A DNA stretch of 64,000 nucleotides, from positions 54,080 through 118,079 of the forward strand of contig NW_025064954.1 in assembly GCF_019112545.1 (NCBI RefSeq). The letters are read 5' to 3'. This stretch comes from Guyanagaster necrorhizus (Eukaryota; Basidiomycota; Agaricomycetes; Agaricales; Physalacriaceae). Shown piece by piece: positions 1 through 10,490 of this stretch. The notes beneath the pieces are model-generated. The model saw nothing but the letters and a program-made list of their open reading frames with translations. It did not search any database and was not told the DNA's origin. How positions within the stretch are numbered: the stretch's first letter is position 1; each line of letters starts with the position of its first letter. The translations under genes and the position numbers were made by a program.

Positions 1-1341
1 TGAAGAATGAACTCTCAAACACCAACACCTAACCACTCAATACACAATCACCAAATACAGTTGAGGTTGGTTGTTTTGAGTACAATAGAAGCACTCTTGC
101 AGTCTTAAGTAAAATCAAAGAAACAGTCAATAAAGACAGTTATTTAACTCTATCTTGCTTTCAAAGATGCAATACTCATGAGAGTAGTTTATAGCAATGT
201 TTAAGTATAATTAGAACTTAGAATATTCCAAAACCCAATAAACTCCAAAACCCAAATACTAAGTCTATCAAGCACTTAGGCTTGACTAGCTGCACTCTTG
301 GCTGTCTAGCAGTCCTCAAAACTGAAGAACTTGTATTTTGATGCTGAAACCCTTATAGTTTGGAACCCAAATTAATCTGAAACCCAAAATATAGTTATTA
401 TTCCAATCTAATCCTCTCTCTAAGTGACAAAGCAACTTAAATAAATCACTAAGTCGAAGCAGAACTCAAAATCTGTTGTCTTGGGGACTAGCTACAGTGG
501 GCTAGAAGGCCTGAACATGGGGGTGAGTCACTTGCTTACTATTTTCCCCCCATTCCCTTCTTTTATACACCAACAGCAGGTACAGAATCTATAAATAAAG
601 TATTCAAAATAATATTTCTCCTGTTTAAAGCGGAATCACGCCATTATTCTGGAATGGCAGCACTCCTGGACTCCCCTAGGCTTGCTCAGACCAGCTGGCC
701 ACTGCACAGCTTTATTTTAAGCCTACAGTGCCTGTGGGTACCTAACTCCTTTCTGTCTACTCAAAGTTTTAATCCTCTGAGTTATTCTTAGTAGCTTGAT
801 CGATCAGGCCCGATCAGGCCCAGTCAACCAGTCCTATCCACTCTATTCCTCTCAATTCTAAGTCCCTTAGGTCATCTGATACCTAGGAAATTTGGACTTA
901 GGCATTTGAGTCAAAACTCACAGTGCTAGCCACAGATCATTGGGTCTCACTTCTTACTGCTTCTGGATGATGCTATCTCTACTCAATACTCCACAACTGG
1001 CTATGATATTATACCTCTAGCTGTCTTAGAATATACTTGTCTTAGTGGCATGTAGAATTGGCCCCATTTGAGATACCATTTCTAAGTCCAACTTGGACTT
1101 AGTATTTTCCAAGGTGTGGTGCTGAACTTTTCTAAGTTCAAACCTGACTTAGGATTTTTATCCTTAGGCCATGTTATTTTACAAAGTCCCTTTTGGACTT
1201 AGTATTGGTGACTAGCATGACTATCAGCTCAGAGCCTCAGCCATAGTCCTCTACTGGCTAATGATTCTCAGTTACTAGCATATTCTAGTGTGTTATGCAG
1301 AATTTGCAAATTATAGGGCTGGACATGTAGCCTGCATATCA
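1..1341 (-). repeat. R element, copy 1 (cut by window edge)
   Basis: Near-identical inverted copy of 34448-35828. It ends in TATCA at 1341, followed by gypsy integrase sequence. About 41 bases of its other end lie outside the window. A TATA-like box (TATAAAAG, read on the minus strand) sits near 563-572. The 840-1200 part carries several copies of a GGACTTAG / CTAAGTCC motif, including a perfect 10-base inverted pair at 1082-1102. There is no coding capacity. It could be a long solo LTR or a non-autonomous transposon. Confidence 0.8.
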
Positions 1342-2618
1342 CTGGCATTGCCAAAACCAAGGAGTTAGTACTGCAGAAATACTGGTGGCCTAAATTGGGC
1401 AATGAGATTGCTGCCTACATTAAGGCATGCAAGGTCTGTCAGCAGGACAAATCATCAATCCAGACATGAGCAGCTCTACTTCATCTGAATGAGGTTCCAT
1501 TCATACCATGGACTCACATTTCCATCAACATGATCATCAGACTCTCAGACTGCAATAGCTATGATGTGATTCTCATCATAGTTGATCAATTCTCAAAAAC
1601 TATCATTCTGATTGCCTGCTCAACAGAATTAACTTTTGAGAGATGGGCAAAAATTTTATGTGATGAGGTCTATGCTAAGTATGGTATGCCTCAAGTGATG
1701 ATCTCAGATAGGAGACCACAGTTCATCTCAAAATTCCTGGATGATCTCTATCACCTTTTTAACATCAAACAAAATGCGTTCACCACATATCATCCTCAAA
1801 CCAATGGACAAACAGAACAGGCAAATCAAGAGGTAGAAAAGTATCTCTGCCTCTTCATTAACTACCAACAAGATGACTGGGTAAAATGGCTCACCCTCAC
1901 TGTCTTCCAGCATAATAATCAAGTTCACTCAGCTACAGAGAGGATACTATTTTTTATCAATCACAGCAGACACCCAAATGTCATGCAGACCAAACAACAC
2001 TATACTATCACTCCTGCATCCACAGACTTTGCCGCTATCATGGCCAATATCTATGCCAAAACAAAAATGGCACTCAAAAAAGCAGCCTCAGTGATGAAAG
2101 CCCTATATGACAAGCACCGATGGCCATCACACATATATACTGTTGGCAACAAAGTATGGCTCAACATCTCCAACCTTCATCTCCCATACCCTAAATGCAA
2201 GTTGGCTAATAAACATGCTGGCCTATTCCCAATTGTATCTAAAACCAGGGTCAGTGCTTATAAACTCAAACTGCCAACAACTTGGAAGATCCACAATGTC
2301 TTTAATAAGACATTGCTGACTCCATACATTGCACCCACATTCTCCAATCAAGAATGACCTCCACCTCTGCCTCTGGACCTGATGGATGATGAAGAACACT
2401 ACAAAGTCGATCAGGTATTAAACCACAAAGTATGAAAAATTAGAGCAAAAGAGAGCAGGACAATGACAACTGTCGACTACCTTATCAGCTGGAAGGAGTA
2501 TAGACCAGAATCCAATCAGTGGATAAATGAAAAATGGATGAACACTAACACAGTCATATATGACTACAAATTATCCCTTAATTAAGCTATTGGAATGATA
2601 GTCTTAAGGAGAGGGTAA
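1342..2618 (+). pseudogene. G1 gypsy, 3' half: integrase and chromodomain
   Basis: This begins in the middle of the H2C2 integrase zinc-binding region (GIAKTKELV) and runs through the integrase core, GPY/F region and chromodomain (about 2380-2580). The longest open stretch is 1530-2357. The core shows SINMI where sister copies have S(V/I)DMI, so the first catalytic Asp is Asn. The second Asp (ISDRRPQF) and the Glu (NQEVEKYL) are present. In-frame stops interrupt both ends. The matching 5' half ends at the preceding codon and lies on the minus strand at 35829 and above. The DNA between is part of a 33-kb inversion. An A/G-rich polypurine tract (TTAAGGAGAGGG) precedes the LTR. Confidence 0.9.
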
Positions 2619-3081
2619 TGTTATGATTTTTCCATTTTTCTTTCTTAATTAACCCCTATTTATGCTTAGTCAGAGTGCTAAACACAGATGCTTAGGACTG
2701 TGAGATAAAACTTAATCATCACAAATAAGCTGAGTCAGTCATTGTCTTTTGATATAACAGCATTGCCTGATGACACACAATTGCCTTTTTATGTACAGTA
2801 ATGACACTCAAGGACAATGAGCACAAAGGACCCAACAATACACAATTGGTAATAGTATATTTAGCATAGGACTTATACAGTATTTAAGAGGCTAGCTCTT
2901 GCTGGTAAAACCTTAGCTTCGAGCTAAAGTTTATTCACACTATTCTACTCTCAAGCCGATTCTGCTTGGCCTTGTCTCACACTGATCCAGAAGCACATCA
3001 GTGAACTCAGATGACTACCCAAAGTGTGAGATAGCTTCTGTTTATCATGTGTTTCTGTTTATATGATGCTTGGGTCTAACA
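2619..3081 (+). repeat. 3' LTR of G1 (463 bp)
   Basis: Starts TGTTATGA right after the polypurine tract and ends CTAACA. Its partner 5' LTR, also 463 bp, is on the minus strand at 50210-50672. The five bases after it (CTCAA) match the five bases outside the partner LTR, read in element sense. This proves the two LTRs bound one insertion although they are 47 kb apart and inverted. Confidence 0.92.
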
Positions 3082-4971
3082 CTCAAGCTAATGAGGAAGA
3101 ACAAACTATTCCTCAAAGCCAAGAAGTGCAAGTTTGAGATGTTGGAGACAGAATATTTAAGAGTCATCATCAGCAAAAGAAGTATCCAAATAGACCTGAT
3201 CAAGATGGCTAGAGTAACCAAATAGCTAGAGCCAATAAAGAAGAGGGAGCTGCAATTGTTCTTGGGTTTCACAAACTTCTATCACTGATTTATATGAGAT
3301 TACAGCAAGGTCATACAACCAATGATCTAACTCACTGGGAATGTTCTATGGGCCTGGGAAATATCCCAACAATTGGTGTTTAATAAGCTCAAGAGATAGT
3401 TAGCAGAAGATGTGGTACTGGTAATTTTCAGTCAGAATGGAAAGTTCCAGGTTAAAGCAGACTCAAGTGAAGAGGCAGTCAGGGTGGTATTGTCACAAAA
3501 ACAAGATGGGAGATGGAGACCAGTCATATTCCTCTCTAAAGTGCTTACAACAACAGAGTGGAACTATAAGATCTATGATAAGGAACTCCTGGCTATCATG
3601 CTAGTATTAGCAGAATAGTAACATTACCTCATGGGAGCCACTCAAGTCTTTGAAGTATGAACTGATCATCAAAACCTTCAATACTTCTGACTTCCTCAAA
3701 AACTTAACCAATGGTAAGTCTGATGGGTGATGGAACTATCTGAATATCAATACACCCTCCATCATAAGGCTGGCTCAGCAAACAAGAAGGCTGACCTGCT
3801 CAGCTGCAGGACTGATCATGATTAAGAAGAGGAGGACAACAAGGGAGTGATGTTGCTTAAGCCTGAGCATTTCAGAGCAATAATAATGCTAACAGAAGAG
3901 GAGATACATGACAAGATTTAAAGTGCCATGTGATAGTTCAACCTATGGGACCAAGAGATTGCAACATCCCTAAACCATGAATACAGCATTTCCTGAAGTA
4001 AAGACTATAGACCACAATTTGTTTCAAAATTTATAGATGACTTGTATAAACTGCTCAATATTTGCAGTAATGCTTCCACAGCCTATCATCCCCAAACAGA
4101 TGGACAGACCAAATATGTAAATTAAGAAATTGAAAAATACTTATGCATGTTTATCAATTACTGACAGGATGACTGGACTGAATGGCTTGTACTCACAGCC
4201 TTTCAGTACAATAACCACATCTATTCAGCTACTAGCAAGATCTTCTTCATTAACTACAGGTGACATCTAAATATAGTCAAAACAACATGCACCTATACAA
4301 CAACTCCCACTTCCACTGATTTTGTCATGAACATGGTAAAGATTCACCTTGAAACAGAAACAGCCTTATATAAAGCTGCTGATGCCATGAAGATACAATA
4401 TGATAAACATCGATGATCAGCACACTCATATCAAATGAACAATAAAGTCTGGCTTAATACAATAAATCTACATTTCCCATGCTCTAAGCAAAAACTTGAT
4501 GACAAACACACTGGCCCATTCACAATTACTGCAAAGATAGGTGACTCAGCCTATAAACTCCAACTCTCTCTCCACTGGCAAATCCATAACACATTCAATG
4601 AAACTCTGCTAACACCATTTATCACATCTGTCTTTTCAAACCAAGAACAACCACTACCACCACCATCTGACCTGATTGATGATGAGGAACATTATGAAGT
4701 CGATCAAATACTCTATCACAAAATATAACAAGTATGTAAATATGATGGTGATATAACAATGATCATTGATTACTTAGTCAGCTGAAAAGGCTACTGCCTA
4801 GAATCTAATCAATAAATGAATGAATGGCATATGAATGTCAAAAATACAATACATAACTATGAACTATCACTAAATTGACCAATATAATGGTCAATGTCTT
4901 CATGAATCTTATGAGAAGAAGAGCAGGTTATCTGCATCTAAGATCACTGGACTTATCCCTAAATTAAGCCA
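3082..4971 (+). pseudogene. G2 gypsy, 3' half: RT end, RNase H, integrase, chromodomain
   Basis: Opens in the RT thumb (LMRKNKLFLKA), exactly where the minus-strand half at 50673 and above stops. RNase H follows (open at 3412-3618, ADSSEEAVRVVLSQKQDG), then the HKAGSANKKADLL linker. Near 3950-4000 there is a deletion: the H2C2 domain and the first half of the integrase core are missing, and sequence resumes at DYRPQFVSKF. The integrase end, GPY region and chromodomain (to about 4860) follow, with many stops. 4435-4728 is the longest open part of the C terminus. Confidence 0.88.
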
Positions 4972-5337
4972 TGGGGATGTTTCAATCAGCACAGCCCTCT
5001 ATGATCTGAAACATAAAATAATGTCCTGCAAGACAATTGGTCTATTGTGGATAATCACAATGCCCTAAGACAATGAGCACTATAGCACAGACATTTACAA
5101 TTAGCAGTACTATATTTATTAAAAGGACAAACAGTATAGAAGTAGTATAGCTAGCAATGGGTATCTCTAGTCCCGAACTATCCTTCATTCTATTGCTTCA
5201 TCTCAAGTCAACTACTTGTATTGACTTTAGAATATAATATCTACCAACACATCAAGAAGACTTAAGCATGATTGTACAAATACAATATAGCACTTATTTA
5301 TCATGTATTATAGAGCATGTGTCACTCAGGCCTAACA
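4972..5337 (+). repeat. 3' LTR of G2, 5'-truncated
   Basis: Matches the 3' three quarters of the minus-strand LTR at 55451-55927 and ends GGCCTAACA. The polypurine tract and roughly the first 110 bp of the LTR are deleted. The five bases after it (GTTCT) compare with GTTTC outside the partner LTR. The two differences are transitions, so both fit an ancestral GTTCC duplication. Confidence 0.8.
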
Positions 5338-5784
5338 GTTCTCTCTGTGTGAGTTCAGGGTTGCATTGACTCTATTTGCACACTGGAGGTCATCACCCTC
5401 AATGCAACATTCCTTTCTAATCACTCCTTTTATATCTCCCTTTCAGCAGAATTACCTACTACTATAGAATCCAATGGTTCTTCAACTTGTATCATTCTGT
5501 GCTTTTTTGCCTTTATTGATTCTGGTTCTAGCCACTGCTTTATTGACACTAAGTATGTAGCTACTAATAAAATCCCTATTAAAGCTATCCCCAGTGTGCA
5601 ACTTCAATTATTTGATAGCTCTATTGAGAGCTGTATATCTCAAATTGCAACTATCCCCATCTGTATCTCATCCAGAGACATCTTCCCCATTGACTTCTAT
5701 GTCACTCCTCTGGATTTGTCTTACAATCTTGTCCTAGGATGCAACTGGCTCTCTCACTACAATCCACTGATTGACTGGGCTGAG
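5338..5784 (+). pseudogene. G4 gypsy: aspartic protease segment
   Basis: A second, distantly related chromovirus. It shows the retropepsin active site IDSGSSHCFID near 5517-5550 and the conserved end LGCNWLSHYNPLIDW. It is open from 5596 to the junction at 5784, where G3 inserted (TSD CTGAG at 5780-5784). The frame resumes at 18047. The upstream Gag part of the same element is on the minus strand at 55933-57386. Confidence 0.9.
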
Positions 5785-6253
5785 TGTTATGATTTTTCCA
5801 CATTTTATTTTTTATTTCAAAGAGTTGACTCCTATCTTTGCTTAGTCATAGTGCTTAAACCAATGCTTAAAACTGTGAGACAGGGCTTAGTCATCACAAC
5901 ACACTTAGTTGGTCATTGTTTTTCGATGCAATGGTAATGCTTGACAACAGACAATACCCTTTTGTAGGTAGCTTAATGATACTGGACAAAACACTCTATA
6001 ATACCAGAATGCACAATTAGGTAGTTATATCTTTAGATGAATGATGACTAGTATATAAGTAGCATAGCTCTTGCTGTAGTATTTCCAGCTTTGAGCTAAA
6101 GTTTATTTCCTCACTATCTTATCTCAAGCCAATCTAAAGGCCTTGAGACACAAAGCTATATAGCACATCAAGTGAACTCTGACATCATTATCTGAAGTGC
6201 AAGACAGTATCAGTTTATCATGTGTTTAGGTCATATGTCATTTGAGCTTAACA
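5785..6253 (+). repeat. 5' LTR of G3 (469 bp)
   Basis: Runs from TGTTATGA to GCTTAACA. A TATATAAG box lies near 6052-6059. The segment AGCTTTGAGCTAA at 6087-6099, about 30 bp further on, is complementary at 12 of 13 positions to the primer site just after the LTR. Confidence 0.93.
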
Positions 6254-6254
6254 A

Positions 6255-6267
6255 TTAGCTTAAAGCT
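6255..6267 (+). promoter_or_regulatory. G3 primer-binding site, self-priming type
   Basis: TTAGCTTAAAGCT starts one base after the LTR. It has no TGG expected for a tRNA 3' end. Its reverse complement matches LTR bases 6087-6099 except for one transition. Self-priming as in Tf1 is inferred. Confidence 0.7.
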
Positions 6268-6293
6268 TCTAGCTTCTCTTTCTCAAGCTCAGT

Positions 6294-6755
6294 TAAACTG
6301 TTGTTTCAGAGACTAACTGCAGTGAACTAAAAAGCCTAAATGTGTGAATGGGTCACTTGCCTTGAGATTCCTCTCATCCTCTACTTTCATACATCAAAAG
6401 TAGATACAGAACTATAAATTATTAGAATCTGAATCTAGATAAAACAGAGCTCAGTTTTGATAATGTTTAGATGGACTATATTAATATTGTATCTACATAA
6501 AACAGAGCTGGTATAATATAAGCAAAGAACAAATAATATGAATCTAATACTTACCTCAGTGTTGATGATGTATAAATAGACTGAGGTGAAGCTAAAGTAC
6601 TATATATATATTTATACATAAATGTGGTCTCTTGAGGACAATAGAGAAAATAAGACAAAAAGAACAAGAGAAAATAGTAAGAGCAAAGATATAGTGGTGG
6701 CAGAGCAAATAAAGACAAAGTCCATTCTTAGCATCAATTAAATACCAACACTCCT
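6294..6755. other. Insert inside G3: R-like fragment and unassigned AT-rich DNA
   Basis: 6294-6430 resembles the middle of R copy 1 (about 470-610), in the same orientation but clearly diverged, around two thirds identical by eye. 6430-6755 holds an imperfect repeat of ATAAAACAGAGCT (two copies, near 6438 and 6494) and AT-rich sequence with no gene I can support. Confidence 0.5.
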
Positions 6756-7224
6756 TGTTAGATCCAAGCATCATGTGAACAGAAACACATGATAAGCAGC
6801 AGTCCCCTTGCACTTTGGGGGATTGACTGAGTTCACTGATGCATATTCTGATTGGTGTGTCATAAGACCTTTGGATTGGCTCAAGTATAGAATAATGTAA
6901 GAATAAACTTTAGCTTGAAGCTGAGGATTACCAGTAAGAGCAAGCCTCCTTAAATACTGTACAAGTCTGTGCTAATTATACTATTACTTATTGTGTATTG
7001 TCATGTCCATTGTGCTCTTTGTCCTTGAGCATTGTTACTATACATAAAAGATTGATTGTGCATTATCAGGCAGTGCTGTTGCATCAAAAGACAATGACTG
7101 ATCTAATCTAATTGTGATGACTAAGCCTTATCTCATAGTTTTAAGTGCTCATTCTGGCACTCTGATTAAGCATAAATAGGAGTTAATTCATGAAAAGAAT
7201 GAGAAGGAATAGAAAATCATAATA
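6756..7224 (-). repeat. 3' LTR of G5 (469 bp)
   Basis: Reverse-strand LTR of the same subfamily as G3, from TCATAATA at 7224 back to TGTTAGATCC at 6756. It is preceded, in element sense, by the TTAAGGAGAGGG polypurine tract. No partner LTR exists, because G5 is cut off near 10.49 kb. Confidence 0.88.
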
Positions 7225-10200
7225 TTACCCTCTCCTTAAGGCTATTGTTCTGATGGCTTAATTTAGAAATAATTCATAGTTGCAAATTATGTTGTTAGCA
7301 TCCATCCATTTTTTGTTTACCCACTGATTTGATTTGGGGCCATAACTCTTTCAGCTGACCAGATAATCCACAATCATTGTTATACCTTCTCCTTTTGCCT
7401 TTACTTTTTATAATTTATAGTTTAAGATCTGATCAATTTTGTAGTGTTCTTCATCATTGATCAGGTTGGATAGCAGAGGCAGGGGTTGTTCCTGGTTCAG
7501 AAATGCTGAGGCCATGTAGGGCATTAATAATACCTCATTAAAGACATCATAGATTTTCCAGATTGTGGGTAGCTTGAGTTGTTAAGATGAGGTGCCAATT
7601 TTAGCCAATATTGGAAAGAGGCCTGTCCTTTTGTCAGCAAGCTTTTGCTTTGGATAGGGTAGATGAAGATTTGTTGTATCCAGTCAAACTTTATTATTGG
7701 CTGAATAGTTGTGGGCCATGTGGTGATGTTTATCATACTGCTTTTTTATAATAGAAGCAGCTTTTTCAAGAGCTGCCTTTGTTTTGTTGTGAATCCTTAT
7801 CATCATAGTGCCAAAGTCAGCAGAGGCAGAGGTTGTTGCATGGATTCATTTGGTTTTGGCAATGTTAGAGTGTTGACCATGATTGATGAAGAAGAGTGTT
7901 TTGCCAGTTGCTGAATAAATTTGGTTGTTATGTTAGAATGCAGTGAGTATAAGCCATTCTGTCCAGTCATCTTAGCAGTAGTTGATAAAGAGGCAGAGAT
8001 ATTTTTCCACCTCTTGGTTAGCTCATTCTGTCTGTCTGTCTGTTTGTGGATGATAGGCAGTAGATGTATTCTGCTTGATATTTAATAGGCAATATAGGTC
8101 ATCAAAGAACTTTGAGATAAATTGAGATCTCTGGTCCAAGATCACAACTTGAGGCATACTGTACTTAGCATACACCTTGTTCCATAGTATCTTTGTCCAG
8201 CCTTCCAATATGAATTCCATAAAGCAGATAGTTAGAATGATTGCCTTTGAGAACTGATTGACAATGATGATAATTGTGTCATATCTATTGCAGTCTGGCA
8301 GGCCAGTGATCATATCTATAGAGATATGAGTCCAGAGTGTTTGTGGGATTTTGTTAGGGTGTAAGAGTGCTGTCCAGCTCTGAGTTGAAGATTTTCTCTG
8401 TTGACAGGCTTCACAAGCCTTTACATATTGTTCTATCTTTGACCCTAGTTTCAGCCACCAGTATTTGCATAATACTAATTCTTTGGTCTTAGCAATGCCA
8501 GGGTGGCTAGCAGTTATGTGATCATAGCAGGTGGCAATGATCTTGCCTTGCAAGGCATGATCTCAGAGAATGTAAATCCTTCTATTATACTGAATCATTT
8601 CTTTCTCTTTTGTTAACTCTCATTCATGGTTCAGGGCCAGGACTATCTACTGATCCTATTTAGCCATGTCTTAGGTGGTGCTTTTGATCTGTTCATGGAT
8701 TTCTTTTTTTGTGGGCATGATCATAGTCCTAAAGTGTTCCAGATGCAGGAGTATCACTCCCTCATTATTGTGTCCTCTCTAATCATGATCCACCTGTTGG
8801 CTGAGCAAATCCACCTTCTTGTTTGCAGTTCCTGCTTTGTAATACAGAGTGTACTGATATTGGCTCAGTTCTGTGACCCAGCATGCCTGTTGACAGTTTA
8901 ATTTTTGCAGTTGTCAGAAGTCATATAGATTCTGATGATCAGTTCAAACCTCAAACATTTGGTTTGCTCCAATCAAATAATGCCTCCACTCTTCAAGGGC
9001 CAGCATTATGGCTAACAGTTCTTTATCATAAATTTCATAGTTCCTTTCTATTGTTGAAAGGGCCTTAGAGAGGAAGGCTACAGGTCACCATCTTCTGTCT
9101 TGCTTCTGTGAAAGTACTATGCCAATTGCTCCCTCACTAGAGTCAGCTTTGATGTGGAATTTTTCTTCCTGCATTGGTATAGCCAATATGACATCCTCCA
9201 TAAGTCATTGTTTGAGATCTCAGAAGGCCAGTTGTTGGGAATAGATTCATACCCATGGGGCATTCTCCATAAGCTGTGTCATGGGGTGAACAATTTTGCT
9301 GTAATCATGGATGAATTGTCAGTAGAAATTCATGAACCTCAAAAAGGACTGAAGTTCCTTTTTCTTAGTCAGTTCTGGCCATTCCATGACTCCAGCCATC
9401 TTGATTGAGTCCATTCATATGCTCTCTTCACTAATAATAACCCTCAGGTATTCAGTTTCCAGGACCTTGCATTTTTCTGCTTTGAGGAATAACTTATGCT
9501 TCCTCATTAAGGCCAGTATCTATCTTACTAGCCTTCTGTGTTTCTCCTTTGTCTTGGACATGATTAGGATATTGTCAAGGTATATTGTTACTTTGTTGAT
9601 TGTGATAAGGTCCTTGAAGATATCATTCATCATCCATTGGAAGGTTGTGGGTGAGTTAGTGAGTCTAAAGAATATGACAGTTGACTTGAATAGTCCATGG
9701 TTAGTTCTGAATGCAGCCTTTCATTCATCTTCTTTTTTGATCTATATGTTGTTATACCTCTATCAGACATCAAGCTTTGTGTAGTCTTTGATGCCCCTAA
9801 GTTTGTCTATCAACTCCAAGATTAATAGTAAGGGATATCAGTTTTTGATGGTCATATCATTGAGTTTTTGATAGTCCTGGACTGGTCAGAGCTTATCATC
9901 CTTTTTTTTGATGAAAAAGAATGAGGATGCTATGAGAGACTTCAATGGCCATATCCTCTCACTAAATAAGTTCTCATTGAGGAACTTATTGAGCTCTTAC
10001 TATTCATTATGTCTGAGAGGATATGTTTTACAGTCGAGGTTAGCATTAGCATTTGAGACTAGCTCAATGGCATGATCCTATGGCCTTGGTTGTAGGAGTT
10101 TGTCAAAACTCTCTTTCTCAAAGAGGTCCTTGAAATCCTGTGTCTATTCTAGTATCATCTCTTTGAATGTTTTTTTCTCTCTCTTCTCATATGCTCTGGC

Positions 10201-10490
10201 CACCAAATCACTAGCATGATGTGTGGTCTGAAGGTGGATTTTCTGTTGTATGTTGATGATGAGAATAGTTTTGCTATCCTCTATCTCTTCATTCCAATGA
10301 TTCTTAGAGTCTCTGTCAGGCAGTTCAAATAGTATTTTTCAACATTTACAGCACACAAAGATGATTCTTCTTGTCTTCCAGTTAACCAGGAGATTGTGCC
10401 TGACTAACCAGTCATGTCTGAGAAAGACTTTCTTCATACTGAGATCTGTTACTACTAGATCAATCCATTTAGAGCTACTACTGTACTTAC
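7225..10490 (-). pseudogene. G5 gypsy pol fragment (protease to chromodomain)
   Basis: Read on the minus strand: protease/linker (about 10490-10250), RT (about 9910-9400), RNase H (about 9150-8880), H2C2 and integrase (8553-8023 is open and contains HPGIAKTKELV, KACEACQQRK, SIDMITGLPD and ILDQRSQF), then GPY and chromodomain (to about 7280). The integrase Asp residues are kept, but stops and frameshifts break the rest. Upstream gag is absent and the fragment meets the plus-strand gag of G3 head to head near 10.49-10.6 kb. It is not a complete insertion: there is one LTR and no visible TSD pair. Confidence 0.85.

Noticed and set aside
6592..6813. 73-codon minus-strand frame
   Set aside because: AT-rich, crosses the G5 LTR edge, no protein character.
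7711..9784. Chain of plus-strand frames over G5
   Set aside because: Shadows of the minus-strand pol; the conserved RT, RNase H and integrase motifs are all on the other strand.
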